DNA of 64,000 nucleotides from Bacillus paralicheniformis (GTDB lineage: Bacteria > Bacillota > Bacilli > Bacillales > Bacillaceae): NCBI RefSeq assembly GCF_001042485.2, contig NZ_LBMN02000005.1, positions 179,218-243,217 on the forward strand. The letters are read 5' to 3'. The notes beneath the pieces are model-generated. The model was not told where the DNA came from and made no database searches. It worked only from the letters and a program-made list of their open reading frames with translations. Below are positions 53,499 to 62,135 of the stretch, piece after piece; position 1 is the first letter of the stretch, and the number at the start of each line of letters is the position of its first letter. The position numbers were made by a program, and so were the translations under genes.

Positions 53499-53577
53499 CG
53501 GTCAGGTGCATATTTGTAAAGATTCAAAATGGTCGTCCCCAACGGATTTTTATTGTTAGTCGAAACGGAGGTATTCA

Positions 53578-53856
53578 ATGTTCGAAGCAATTATTCTATT
53601 TATTTTAGGGGTCTCGGTTCTCGCAGCCGGCTTTTTATCTTTAAAAAGGGAGCTGTCAACTGAATCTGTTTCTATATCTTCCACTGATGAAGCTAAATCT
53701 GAATTTAAAAAAATGTTAGATGATCACGGCTGGTTTTACCTGACCGGTATCGCCCTTTTCATGCAATTTATATTTCGCGGATTTCACTTTACATTTGAAC
53801 ACTTTTTTATGCCTTCATCATTAGCTCTGGAATCCAGTCGATTTTTACTTATTTAA
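53578..53856 (+). CDS. Small membrane protein, DUF3899-like
   Basis: A 92-residue protein with an N-terminal membrane helix (FEAIILFILGVSVLAAGFL), a polar middle part with SSTDEAKSEFKKMLDD, and a second hydrophobic segment around residue 60 (WFYLTGIALFMQFIF). ACGGAGG precedes the ATG. DUF3899 is the nearest remembered family, not certain. It follows the DUF1648 gene by 80 bases on the same strand. Confidence 0.6.
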   Translation: MFEAIILFILGVSVLAAGFLSLKRELSTESVSISSTDEAKSEFKKMLDDHGWFYLTGIALFMQFIFRGFHFTFEHFFMPSSLALESSRFLLI

Positions 53857-53926
53857 TAAAAAGAATTTGGGCTATAAGGTATGCGCGGTGATTGTGGTGA
53901 GTTTTTTAGTTATCTATCTTTAAAAA

Positions 53927-53965
53927 AAGAGTGATGAACACTGTAATCTTGTTCATCACTCTTTC
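53927..53965. terminator. Bidirectional terminator
   Basis: AAAGAGTGATGAACA / TGTTCATCACTCTTT 15-bp stem with a nine-base loop, between converging genes. Confidence 0.92.
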
Positions 53966-53977
53966 GAATGCCGTTAA

Positions 53978-54850
53978 TTACTTCGCTTCTGAGATACCTC
54001 CAACAATTTGAGCCAATCCTTCTTTAATTGGAGTGAGCGGACGGCCGAGCACTTTTTCAAAATCATCGCTTTCGACTTCAAGTGTGCCTTCACGAATGCC
54101 TTTTTGGATTTCGACAACCATCGGAATCAGAAAATCCGGTACACCCGCATTTTTCATGATATCGCGATAGGCAGCATCGTCAACATGCTGGACGGGTACT
54201 TCTTTGCCCAATACTTCTCCAAGGGCTGAAGCGATTTCTTCCTGAGTTAATAGTTTGCCTGAAAGTTCGTAGACTGTGTTTTCATGGCCTTCGCCGGACA
54301 GAACCGCTGCCGCTGCATCCGCGTAATCCTGCTGCAGCGCCCAGCCCACCTTGCCGTTCTCTGCTGACGTCACCCAAGGGGCTCCCGCCAAAACACCTTG
54401 AATACTCGACATTTCATTTTCCAAGTACCAGTTATTGCGCAAGAAGGAGTATGGAATCCCCGTTTTCAAAATCGCTTCTTCAGTTGCTTTGTGAGTCGGC
54501 GCAAGGAAGTTTTTGCTTTCGCGGGCATTCGCAATACTCGTATAAGCGATAAACCGAACTCCCGCGCGTTCTGCGGCGGCTACCGCATTGCCGTGCTGAC
54601 GGATTCTCGTCTCATTGTCTCCATCGGCAGAGATGATCAGCAGACGGTCAACGCCTTGAAATGCGGATGCCAATGTTTCCGGGCGGTCAAAATCCCCTTG
54701 ACGCACATCGACTCCTCGCGCCTGCAGCGCTTCCGCTTTTTCCGGATTGCGCACGCTGACCGCCAGCTGATCCGCCGGTACAGTTTCCAGCAGTTTTTTC
54801 ACAACTTTCGATCCTAATTTTCCAGTTGCTCCTGTTACTAACATTTTCAT
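53978..54850 (-). CDS. NAD(P)H-quinone oxidoreductase-like (QorB/NmrA family)
   Basis: A 290-residue atypical short-chain reductase. The Rossmann motif GATGKLGSKVVKKLL is near residue 7, RNPEKAEAL near 37, LLIISADGDNETRIRQH near 70, and the family motif YTSIANARES near 103. QorB-like enzymes reduce quinones or diamide-type stress compounds. The start at 54850 (AGGAGG nine bases upstream) is preferred over TTG 54856. GTAAC/GTTAC repeats in the leader suggest control by an HxlR-type regulator, which is not in this window. Confidence 0.85.
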   Translation of the reverse strand: MKMLVTGATGKLGSKVVKKLLETVPADQLAVSVRNPEKAEALQARGVDVRQGDFDRPETLASAFQGVDRLLIISADGDNETRIRQHGNAVAAAERAGVRFIAYTSIANARESKNFLAPTHKATEEAILKTGIPYSFLRNNWYLENEMSSIQGVLAGAPWVTSAENGKVGWALQQDYADAAAAVLSGEGHENTVYELSGKLLTQEEIASALGEVLGKEVPVQHVDDAAYRDIMKNAGVPDFLIPMVVEIQKGIREGTLEVESDDFEKVLGRPLTPIKEGLAQIVGGISEAK

Positions 54851-54885
54851 ACTCAAATTCCTCCTGATGTTTTAATGTCGAACTG

Positions 54886-54914
54886 TAACAAAAAACGTTA
54901 CACTTGATGTAACT
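54886..54914 (-). promoter_or_regulatory. GTAAC/GTTAC repeat upstream of the QorB-like gene
   Basis: GTAAC (54886-54890), GTTAC (54898-54902) and GTAAC (54910-54914) are spaced exactly 12 bases apart, giving two overlapping dyads. Typical of HxlR-family operators upstream of quinone or aldehyde reductases; regulator unidentified. Confidence 0.5.
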
Positions 54915-55048
54915 ATCATAATTACAAATAGACTGATTGTCAACAGGAATGTCCTTCACTTGGCTAAAAAAATAAAAGTAGACGATATACGCCCTCCCGG
55001 CTCTCTTGTCAATATGGGAATAATAGAGTAAGATGTTATCATTGATTT

Positions 55049-55071
55049 TGGTCGACCAGATACCGTCGACC
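55049..55071. promoter_or_regulatory. GntR-type operator candidate upstream of the TauE gene
   Basis: TGGTCGACCA (55049-55058) is a perfect 10-bp palindrome; its GGTCGAC half is also paired with GTCGACC at 55065-55071. FCD-type GntR regulators bind TGGTNNACCA-like dyads, and such a gene follows two positions downstream. Confidence 0.5.
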
Positions 55072-55116
55072 CTCAGATGATGCGAAATCAGTTATTCATA
55101 AAGGGGAAGAAGCAAC

Positions 55117-55854
55117 ATGTTGATTGTGTTGGTTATGTTTTTATTAGGTCTTGTGCTTGGCTTTGTCGGGGCCGGCGGAGCCGGATTCGTCATCGCACTG
55201 TTAACGATGATGTTTCACATTCCGATTCATACAGCATTGGGAACATCTCTGGCCGGTATGGCTTTTACGAGCTTATCAGGAACGTACAGCCACTTTCGCG
55301 AAGGAAATATCAAGCTGAAAATCGGCTTAACCGTCGGCTGTTTTGCTGCAATAGGATCCTTTGCAGGAGCTAAGCTGACTTCTCTGATACCTTCAAGTTC
55401 ATTGCACTATATGACCGCAGGAATGTTATTCTTATCGGCCATTCTGATTTTAATCAGATTATTCTTTTTGCAAGAAAAAGAAGCTGACCAGGAAACGAAC
55501 CTTGCCTTTTGGATCAAGGCCAGTTTATTGGGAATCGTAGCCGGCATCCTGTCCGGAACGTTCGGAATCGGCTCGGCGCCTTTTATTCAAATCGGGTTGA
55601 TGATGATGCTGAACCTGTCTATTCGCCATTCCGTAGGAACGACGATGCTCGTCATTATTCCGCTCTCGTTAGGCGGTGGGGCGGGCTATATTTCAGAAGA
55701 CTTCGTCGATTATGTTCTGTTGGTCAAAATCTTGATCGGTACGATGTGCGGCGCTTATGTCGGAGCTAAATTCACCAATGTCCTGCCGAAAGTCGTCTTG
55801 AAATCGGGTTTATTTTTAACTCCCGCCGTTTCAGGGTTCATTCTCTTATTTTAA
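55117..55854 (+). CDS. TauE/SafE family anion exporter
   Basis: A 245-residue membrane protein with about eight helices in two repeats: GAGGAGFVIALLTMMFHIPIH near residue 20 and SGTFGIGSAPFIQIGLMMML near 140. The family exports or imports sulfite, sulfoacetate and organic sulfonates. AAGGGGAAG precedes the ATG. A GntR-family regulator gene follows 84 bases later, and an operator-like palindrome lies upstream. Confidence 0.85.
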   Translation: MLIVLVMFLLGLVLGFVGAGGAGFVIALLTMMFHIPIHTALGTSLAGMAFTSLSGTYSHFREGNIKLKIGLTVGCFAAIGSFAGAKLTSLIPSSSLHYMTAGMLFLSAILILIRLFFLQEKEADQETNLAFWIKASLLGIVAGILSGTFGIGSAPFIQIGLMMMLNLSIRHSVGTTMLVIIPLSLGGGAGYISEDFVDYVLLVKILIGTMCGAYVGAKFTNVLPKVVLKSGLFLTPAVSGFILLF

Positions 55855-55937
55855 TTAACTTGGAATGACTATAGCGGGAGATCACGAAGGAACCTGTGGT
55901 AAAATACGAAATGAAAACGAATACGAGGATGAGAAGC

Positions 55938-56594
55938 GTGATTGAAAAACCAAAACCGTTTTATGAACAATCCTACCATGCGATTAAGCGAATGATATTT
56001 GAAGGGAAATTAAAGCCCGGTGAACGAATCGCCGAAGCGAAGTTAGCTAAGGAGCTCGGCGTCAGCAAAAGCCCTTTGAGAGAAGCGATCAGAGTTCTGG
56101 AAAAAGAGGGGCTCATCGTCATCGACTCAAGAGTGAAGGTCTATCAGCCGACAATCAAGGACGTTGAAGAAATCTATTTTTGCAGAACGGCGCTTGAATC
56201 ATTCGCTGCGGGATTGACGGCAAGAATTGCAACGGCAGAGGAACTGAAAACGATTGAAGACGTTTTGCAAAAAACGGAGGAAGCCATCCTTCAATCCAAG
56301 GATCAAAACACAATTATCCAATTAAATGATACATTTCACGACTTAATTATCCAATATACACGAAACAGTCTATTGCGGAAGCAGCTCAACGATTTGGAAG
56401 GATTAATTTATTATTTCCGCATTTTGAATTTTGAAGGAGAAAAACGGGCTGAAGCCATTTTGGAGCAGCATCGGGAAATTTTCCGCCATATGAAACAAAG
56501 AGACGACGAGCAGGCATCAAAAGCGATGATTCGCCACCTTAAGCTTGATCTTGACCACTTAGTCGAAGTACTGTCTCACCGCGGGGAAAAATGA
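55938..56594 (+). CDS. GntR-family (FCD) transcriptional regulator
   Basis: A 218-residue regulator: winged helix (RIAEAKLAKELGVSKSPLREAIRVLEKEGLI near residue 30) and FCD helical ligand domain (YFCRTALESFAAGLTARI; NDTFHDLIIQYTRN; EQHREIFRHMKQRDDEQASKAM). The start is placed at GTG 55938 (MIEKPKPFYEQSYHAIK), nine bases after GAGG; the frame is open to GTG 55896, which has a short-spaced AAGGA. It probably controls the TauE transporter just upstream through the TGGTCGACCA site. Confidence 0.85.
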   Translation: MIEKPKPFYEQSYHAIKRMIFEGKLKPGERIAEAKLAKELGVSKSPLREAIRVLEKEGLIVIDSRVKVYQPTIKDVEEIYFCRTALESFAAGLTARIATAEELKTIEDVLQKTEEAILQSKDQNTIIQLNDTFHDLIIQYTRNSLLRKQLNDLEGLIYYFRILNFEGEKRAEAILEQHREIFRHMKQRDDEQASKAMIRHLKLDLDHLVEVLSHRGEK

Positions 56595-56596
56595 TA

Positions 56597-56636
56597 AAGA
56601 GGGCTGCCTGTCTTAAGGCGCCCTCTCCTTTTTTTA
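56597..56636. terminator. Terminator between the gntR and nitroreductase genes
   Basis: AGAGGGC / GCCCTCT with an inner TGCCT/AGGCG pairing, followed by CCTTTTTTT on the plus strand; sits between converging genes. Confidence 0.85.
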
Positions 56637-57251
56637 ATAGAAAGAAACAAATTCATTAACCGGCTTGCGATATCCTCTCAAGAGTCGGCTGCTTTCTTTT
56701 TCTTTGCCGATCGTAATCATGAGGACGATTTCATGTGTATCCGGGATCTCGAGCAACTCGCGGACCTGATCGCTGTCAAATCCGATCATTGGGCATGTGT
56801 CCCACCCCCGGTTTTTGGCGGCAAGCATAAACATCATCGCAGAAAGAGAAGCATTGCGAATCGCTTCTTCCTTCATGAATGGCTCCCCGCGCGTCTCGTA
56901 AAATTGGGTATTGTTTTCAACCATTTCCTGCAGCTCAAAGTCCTTAATAATTCCTAAATCCCTCATGCCTTCGTTGATTTTTTCCGTTTGCCGGTAGGCG
57001 TAGCGGTCTCCCGTCACTAAAATCACGGCAGAGGCTGAATGCACTTTATATTGGCCGCTCGCAGCTTCCCTGATTTTTTCTTTTAAATCCTTCTCCAATA
57101 CCACTTTATACTCTGCGTGCTGCAAATTGAACGCTGAAGGCGCTAGCTTGATATCCTCAAAGATAGGCTCCAAATCTTTCACCGTAATTTGAACATCTTC
57201 CAGAAAATTATTTGCAGAGTGACGCGTTTCGATAAGCTCGTTAAATTCCAT
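56634..57251 (-). CDS. Nitroreductase family FMN oxidoreductase
   Basis: A 205-residue flavoprotein. The FMN-binding start ELIETRHSANNF near residue 4, SAFNLQHAEYKVV near 42 and the C-terminal RGYRKPVNEFV are typical; the middle NRGWDTCPMIGFDSDQVRELL near 145 binds FMN phosphate. B. subtilis YodC/YdgI-like. The start at 57251 has GGAG upstream; TTG 57257 is the alternative. It reduces nitro compounds or quinones with NAD(P)H. Confidence 0.85.
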   Translation of the reverse strand: MEFNELIETRHSANNFLEDVQITVKDLEPIFEDIKLAPSAFNLQHAEYKVVLEKDLKEKIREAASGQYKVHSASAVILVTGDRYAYRQTEKINEGMRDLGIIKDFELQEMVENNTQFYETRGEPFMKEEAIRNASLSAMMFMLAAKNRGWDTCPMIGFDSDQVRELLEIPDTHEIVLMITIGKEKESSRLLRGYRKPVNEFVSFY

Positions 57252-57541
57252 TTTCAAAAAACTCCATTCATCTATCCTTTTGCATCAATATCCTTACTTT
57301 TATGATCGGCGATAAGCTACCTATTGTTTAGCGACGCTCACATGAACCAAAGAGAACGCGGCGTGGTGTCGGGCTTCTGTCGATAGACATGCTCAAATGT
57401 CTTGTGACCGGCGTCATAGCAGCTTCTGTCACCACATTATTTTTTTCCTTCGAACCTTATATACTCAGCAATCAACCATGATACGCCAAAATCAAAATGC
57501 TATAATTGAGAAAAAATGTGAAAGAAAGCAGCGTGTGAACT

Positions 57542-58981
57542 ATGAAACTATCCTTTTTGCCCAGTAACACTTTTATCGATCCGAACGGACAGAATATTAA
57601 GGAAATATCGATTCTTGTTGATCAAATCGTCAAATTTGTCATTGAGCACACAAGCAACGCCGGAAATCACCGCACTTTGCCTTCTCCGGAATCATCACAT
57701 TACGGCGATATACCCGAGACCGGAATCGAATTAGAAGAGCTCTTAAAAAAGTTGCAGGCGATTGTAAAAAACTCCATGAATCCTCTAGGCCCGAATTATA
57801 TGGGGCATATGGATTCCATACCGACTCTAATGTCTTGTCTGGGCGAATTCGTCAGCACTTCAATCAATAACAATATGCTGAGCCTTGAAATGTCGCCTGT
57901 CTTTTCGAAGATGGAAGTACAGCTTTTGGGCACCATTGCCCGTATGTTTGGATATGACGACAACTCAGGGGGTGTGATGACAAGCGGCGGAAGCCTCGCG
58001 AATCTTCAAGCGCTCGCAGCAGCACGAAACGATCAATTGAAGGTAAAGGAATCGGGGTTATTCGGTCTTTCCGGAAAGCCGGTCATCTTTGCTTCAGACG
58101 TCAGCCATACTTCCTTACATAAAGCAGCGATGCTGTTGGGACTGGGTACCTCCAGCGTAATCCCGGTGAAAAGCAGCAGCGATTCGAAAATGGATCTTGA
58201 CGATTTAAGAAAGAAAATCAAGCAGGCAAAAAATGAAGGCAAGATTCCTTTTGCAATCGCAGCCACGGCCGGAACGACAGTCACAGGAAGCATTGATCCC
58301 ATTCGATCGATCGCTGACATCGCAAAGGAAAACGGATTATGGCTGCATGTCGACGCGGCATACGGAGGAGCACTCATTTTTTCAGAAGCTTACCGCGATA
58401 AGCTGAACGGAATCGAAATGGCAGATTCCATCACATTCAATCCGCAAAAATGGATGTACATTGCGAAGACTTGTGCAATGGTTTTATTCAAAAATCACGG
58501 CGTTTTGGAAACCGGTTTTCGCATTTCCGCCCCTTATATGAATGAAACAGCCTTTGCTAACTTGGGCGAAATCAGTGTGCAGGGCACGCGGCATGCGGAT
58601 ATCCTAAAGTTATATTTATCGCTTCAGCACATTGGATTAAAAGGCTACAGGGAGCTGTTGCATGAAAGCCTCGCATTAAAAGACGAGTTTACCAAGCAGG
58701 TGAAACAGCGCCATTATCTCGAACTGTCCAGCGAGCCGGATACAAACGTTGTCTGCTTTAGAGGGATCCCGCATCACCTTGATGAAGCTCAATGGGATAA
58801 CTGGAATCTCGAATTGCAGCAGTTTTTGTTGAATGAAGAAAACGTCTTCTTTTCATTGCCTGCATATAGGGGAAACCGCTGGCTCCGTGCCGTTTTGTTA
58901 AATCCTTTTATCTCTAATACCCTTATTCAAAGGGTCTTTGAAAAAATTGATCAGTTTTATGATCAGGGGATATCGTGTTAA
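57542..58981 (+). CDS. PLP-dependent group II decarboxylase
   Basis: A 479-residue pyridoxal-phosphate enzyme of the DOPA/tyrosine/glutamate decarboxylase superfamily. GGVMTSGGSLANLQALAAARN near residue 140, SDVSHTSLHKAAMLLG near 187, HVDAAYGGAL near 277 (the Asp-Ala-Ala pair) and the Schiff-base Lys in TFNPQKWMY near 307 are visible. It decarboxylates an amino acid to an amine; which one is not readable, though aromatic amino acids are common in the family. A methyltransferase gene follows 33 bases after its stop, suggesting that the amine is then N-methylated. Confidence 0.8.
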   Translation: MKLSFLPSNTFIDPNGQNIKEISILVDQIVKFVIEHTSNAGNHRTLPSPESSHYGDIPETGIELEELLKKLQAIVKNSMNPLGPNYMGHMDSIPTLMSCLGEFVSTSINNNMLSLEMSPVFSKMEVQLLGTIARMFGYDDNSGGVMTSGGSLANLQALAAARNDQLKVKESGLFGLSGKPVIFASDVSHTSLHKAAMLLGLGTSSVIPVKSSSDSKMDLDDLRKKIKQAKNEGKIPFAIAATAGTTVTGSIDPIRSIADIAKENGLWLHVDAAYGGALIFSEAYRDKLNGIEMADSITFNPQKWMYIAKTCAMVLFKNHGVLETGFRISAPYMNETAFANLGEISVQGTRHADILKLYLSLQHIGLKGYRELLHESLALKDEFTKQVKQRHYLELSSEPDTNVVCFRGIPHHLDEAQWDNWNLELQQFLLNEENVFFSLPAYRGNRWLRAVLLNPFISNTLIQRVFEKIDQFYDQGISC

Positions 58982-59014
58982 ATGAATAAACAGACTTTGA
59001 AAAGGAGGAGAAAT

Positions 59015-59788
59015 ATGACAAAGAAAATTGGCACAGAAGAAGCCATTCAAAGATGGAATCGATTTGCCGATGCGTATGCCGCCAATCATACCGAACTTGG
59101 AGACATCCACAAAGAAGTGTTTTTAAATCCTGCTATTTTTTCTCTCATTGAAACGGTAAAGAATCAACGTGTGCTCGATGCCGGGTGCGGTGAAGGGTAT
59201 TTCAGCAGGCTGCTGGCCAAGGCCGGAGCCAATGTAACGGCTGTCGATTACTCGCCGAGAATGATCGACATTGCCAAGGAAAGAACGCCGGATGATTTGC
59301 CGATTGAGTATCAGCACGGGAACTGTGAAGACCTGAATATGTTAGAAGACAAAAGCTTTGATTTAATTATATCGAATATGGTCATGCAAGACCTTGCGGA
59401 TTATGAAAAAGCGTTTCAGGAAATGCATCGGCTGCTGACAGACCGCGGATTTTTTATTTTTTCAATTTTGCATCCCTGCTTCATTACGCCGGAAAGCGGC
59501 TGGGAAAAAACAAAAGACGGAAAAAAACTGCATTGGAATGTAGACCGGTATTTTTATGAAGGTACATACGAACAAAAGCTTGGCGATCGGGAGAATATGC
59601 TGTTCTTCCATAGAACCTTGACGAGCTATATTAACACTTTGAGGAAAACGGGCTTCGTGCTCGAAAGCATAGTAGAACCAAAGCCATCAGAAGAAATACT
59701 GAAAAAATATCCGTCATTTGCAGAAGATTTCAGATGTCCTGATTTTATCGTTTTTAAATTAAGAAAGCCCGGCGGCGATGTCCGATAG
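59015..59788 (+). CDS. SAM-dependent methyltransferase
   Basis: A 257-residue class I methyltransferase: motif I VLDAGCGEGYFSRLLAKAG near residue 53, DYSPRMIDIAKER near 76, motif IV FDLIISNMVMQDL near 112, then a variable C-terminal part (FSILHPCFITPESGWEK; FHRTLTSYINTLRKTGF) typical of small-molecule methyltransferases. The start at 59015 has AAAGGAGG upstream. It is co-transcribed with the decarboxylase. Confidence 0.85.
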   Translation: MTKKIGTEEAIQRWNRFADAYAANHTELGDIHKEVFLNPAIFSLIETVKNQRVLDAGCGEGYFSRLLAKAGANVTAVDYSPRMIDIAKERTPDDLPIEYQHGNCEDLNMLEDKSFDLIISNMVMQDLADYEKAFQEMHRLLTDRGFFIFSILHPCFITPESGWEKTKDGKKLHWNVDRYFYEGTYEQKLGDRENMLFFHRTLTSYINTLRKTGFVLESIVEPKPSEEILKKYPSFAEDFRCPDFIVFKLRKPGGDVR

Positions 59789-59812
59789 GCCTCATATCGA
59801 TGGATTCTTTTC

Positions 59813-60140
59813 CTACCCTTTTTGAGTGTCTGTTTTTCTTCGCGACCAAATGACGGATGGAATCAGAGCCAGGGATAACAGCCCTCCCGCCAATGCGATC
59901 AAAACATCATGCATTCCTTGCCCTTTCGCACGTGTTGAGGGCAACGATCAATAAAGGGATCCAGCGCCACCACTGCACCAGCGAGCAGTAAGGTTACTCC
60001 TGAGGCGATGCTCATGGCTGTCCGGCCAATTTTGTCAACAAGAACCCCTGTGACAAGTGATGGAAGATACATTGACTATGAAAACCTATCACGATCCCGA
60101 CATCTCCAAGCTGTGTCCGTGGCACTGCATATGAACGGGA
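59813..60140 (-). pseudogene. Remnant of an MFS transporter gene
   Basis: Minus strand. Two pieces of a major-facilitator protein are readable. The upstream piece contains LGDVGIVIGF and, in another frame, PSLVTGVLVDKIGRTAMSI with the motif-A GVLVDKIGR, then GVTLLLAGAVVALDPF. It is joined through a break to the C-terminal end GLLSLALIPSVIWSRRKTD with a stop at 59813-59815. The middle of a ~400-500 residue transporter is missing and at least one frameshift is present. Not translatable as an intact protein. Confidence 0.7.
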
Positions 60141-60308
60141 GTCATGGTCATAATCGCAACCATCACAATTTTTCGTTTATGAATAGTTGAATTTTTACAA
60201 AAGCACCTTTTGTAAATTTGTTAAGAGCATGTCCCCTTCAACATTTTATGAACTGAATCTATCCATATTCCGATTTTAGATTGTGGTGGCATTTCGGTTT
60301 CAGGTATT

Positions 60309-60341
60309 AAAAAAACTAGTCACCGAATCAGTAACTAGTCA
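60309..60341 (-). terminator. Terminator of the zinc-ribbon gene
   Basis: Minus strand GACTAGTTAC / GTGACTAGTT stem with one mismatch, followed by TTTTTT, about 45 bases after the stop codon at 60388. Confidence 0.75.
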
Positions 60342-60387
60342 GATGATGTTCTGTTAATTCTTGACTTGCGACAACTATTAAATCTTC

Positions 60388-60579
60388 CTATTTACACTTG
60401 GTACATAAAATTTCGTGAGCAAATTTAGATAACACTCTGTCTAAAGGACCGACAGGCATCCGCCTTTTATTCGGCATTCTAATAGCTACAGTCATCTCAT
60501 CATTTTCATTTATTTCTTTTCCACATCGAGAACATTGTAGTTTTACGTCCTTAAAAAAACCTTTAAAAGAAGCCGTCAT
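60388..60579 (-). CDS. Small zinc-ribbon protein
   Basis: A 63-residue protein with two Cys pairs, CSRCGK near residue 17 and CTKC at the C-terminus, fitting a zinc ribbon. The start at 60579 has AGAGG upstream; the frame extends eight codons further. Similar Bacillus proteins are annotated as Fe(III)-hydroxamate-type by old pipelines without evidence. Function unknown. Confidence 0.7.
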   Translation of the reverse strand: MTASFKGFFKDVKLQCSRCGKEINENDEMTVAIRMPNKRRMPVGPLDRVLSKFAHEILCTKCK

Positions 60580-60675
60580 ATTAAAAACCTCTATCCTGTA
60601 CATTTTAAGTAATCACAGCAAACAAATTTAACGTTATCTTTATTCGTATACTAGCTACTATATTAAAATTGGAGC

Positions 60676-60798
60676 CTACATGGTATTTATTAATTCCTCA
60701 ATCGAATAAATATCTTTCAAACTAAGAAGTGCAAAACGATGATTCTCGAAGCGACTGCTGCAATATGCTTTATTATTTTGTTTTAAAAGTAAGTTCAT
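60676..60798 (-). CDS. 40-residue hypothetical peptide
   Basis: The start at 60798 is preceded by GTGGGGG at good spacing, and it encodes MNLLLKQNNKAYCSSRF followed by an amphipathic C-terminal half. Small and without family resemblance; the ribosome site is the only support for it. Confidence 0.45.
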   Translation of the reverse strand: MNLLLKQNNKAYCSSRFENHRFALLSLKDIYSIEELINTM

Positions 60799-61286
60799 AA
60801 TATTTCCCCCACTTTTTTGTATTTCGTCTTTCCAAAAATCAAGTTTTAAGATGTGTCCAATAATAAACAATAATAAATAGCGGTTACAATTAAAATAGCA
60901 AACCTGTATTTCCTATTTTAACATAACTTACCTTTCAACATGTCTTCTCAACATAGAAATTATTCTATTCACATAAACTGTGTACCTTCAAAATCCCCCT
61001 AATAATATATGTTTAAAAGACCTTTAAATTCCAGATCAAAAACGATAATACAGCGACAACAGCCGCCCTATCGAAGATATACTTAACACACCCACAATCT
61101 TTTGGCGGTCCCCTTTAAGGGAAGAAGCGAAGTGAAAAAACAAGATTGTGCTTTGTGCATTTGCTATACGTCCTACCAATTTTCTTACTGGAAGTCCCCT
61201 CCTATATGATTGGATAGTTTGGTCTTCCTTTAAAATACAGTTTTAGCACCTTTATTTGCTCTTTAACAAGATTACAGCAATCAAAC
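60799..61286. other. Gene-poor AT-rich region
   Basis: Nearly 490 bases without a convincing reading frame on either strand, between two minus-strand features. Nothing conserved, no hairpin of note and no promoter was recognised. It borders the fragment-rich stretch that follows. Confidence 0.4.
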
Positions 61287-61690
61287 TCAGTCGCAAATCG
61301 GTTCTTTTTTCACTCTTGAAACGGTCATCCCATCGCCGATCGGCATCGACAGGTATTCTAATTGAGGATGGGCGGCGACCGCTTGATTGAATTTCTTCAT
61401 GGATTCGGTATGACGCTTCGGTGTAGCATCATCGTCTCCTATACTTCCCCCTGCAAGTACGTTATCGGCAACGATTATAGCGCCAGGTTCCGCCAATTTG
61501 ATGCAATACGCCAGGTAATGTTCATAATTTCCTTTGTCTGCATCGATAAAGAAAAAATCGAATCGCTTTTGATTGCCGGCTAATGTTTCAAGGCTTTCCA
61601 GAGCCGGTTCTGTCATATCCGATACCTGGCTGCCGAATCCCGCTTTAGAGAGATTGCTGTGTGCCAGGTCGATGGAAGGAAGACTTTTTG
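61287..61690 (-). pseudogene. C-terminal fragment of a YrrM-like O-methyltransferase
   Basis: Minus strand. The frame reads SIDLAHSNLSKAGFGSQVSD, then MTEPALESLETLAGNQK, FFFIDADKGNYEHYLAY with the metal-binding Asp pattern, IIVADNVLAGGS, and the family end GDGMTVSRVKK. These are motifs from the second half of caffeoyl-CoA O-methyltransferase-like proteins; the N-terminal half with the SAM motif I is missing, cut off at ~61690. An ATG-initiated frame inside it (61616) would give 109 residues, but no functional enzyme. Confidence 0.75.
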
Positions 61691-61693
61691 AAA

Positions 61694-61813
61694 TCGGACA
61701 ATAATATGATGGTGCACATTACAAAAATTAGAGAAAAAATAGAAGAAGACCCCAAACACCCTATAACATTAAAACTGGAACGGGATATAAAATATGAGGA
61801 AGTTTGGAATTAA
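61694..61813 (+). pseudogene. C-terminal fragment resembling an OmpR-type response regulator
   Basis: The plus-strand frame reads MMVHITKIREKIEEDPKHPI followed by TLKLERDIKYEEVWN and a stop, which matches the end of an OmpR-type DNA-binding domain (VHI-KLREKIE-DP--P--IKTV-G-GY). The rest of the gene is absent; it begins immediately beside the end of the methyltransferase fragment, on the opposite strand. Confidence 0.5.
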
Positions 61814-61860
61814 GCTGGTTGCAAAGCCTCTTGGCGCGATTGCAATTAGTTTTCTTAGAG

Positions 61861-61972
61861 GTCACCATACTTACACCAACACGCCCACAACCCCGTCGAC
61901 TGGAACCCTTTTCAAAAAACGAAACACGAAAAAAGCCGATACTTGCCAGCATCGGCTATTCGACTTGTCATT
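61861..61972 (+). pseudogene. Degenerate fragment of a yyaL-type thioredoxin-domain gene, copy 1
   Basis: About 110 bases closely match 63635-63762 of copy 2 (for example AACACGCCCACAACCCCGTC), but with a ~17-base deletion and substitutions that destroy the reading frame. Copy 2 shows that the source is the N-terminal thioredoxin-like (DUF255) domain of YyaL/SSP411-type proteins. Confidence 0.75.
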
Positions 61973-62090
61973 AATAGCCCGGGATAATCAACTCGTGTGG
62001 AACATCATTAAAAGATAACAGCAGCCATTTTAAACGATAATGCCATTTGTTCAAATAATACAGTTTACCTTTTATGTCATTCATTTTTTA

Positions 62091-62130
62091 AAACCTGTCA
62101 TCCGTAACCATGCGGTAGCAGGTTTTTTTA
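62091..62130 (+). terminator. Orphan terminator
   Basis: AACCTG / CAGGTT with additional inner pairing, followed by TTTTTTTA. No intact plus-strand gene ends here, so it probably belonged to a lost gene. It insulates the merR promoter. Confidence 0.7.
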
Positions 62131-62135
62131 TTTGC

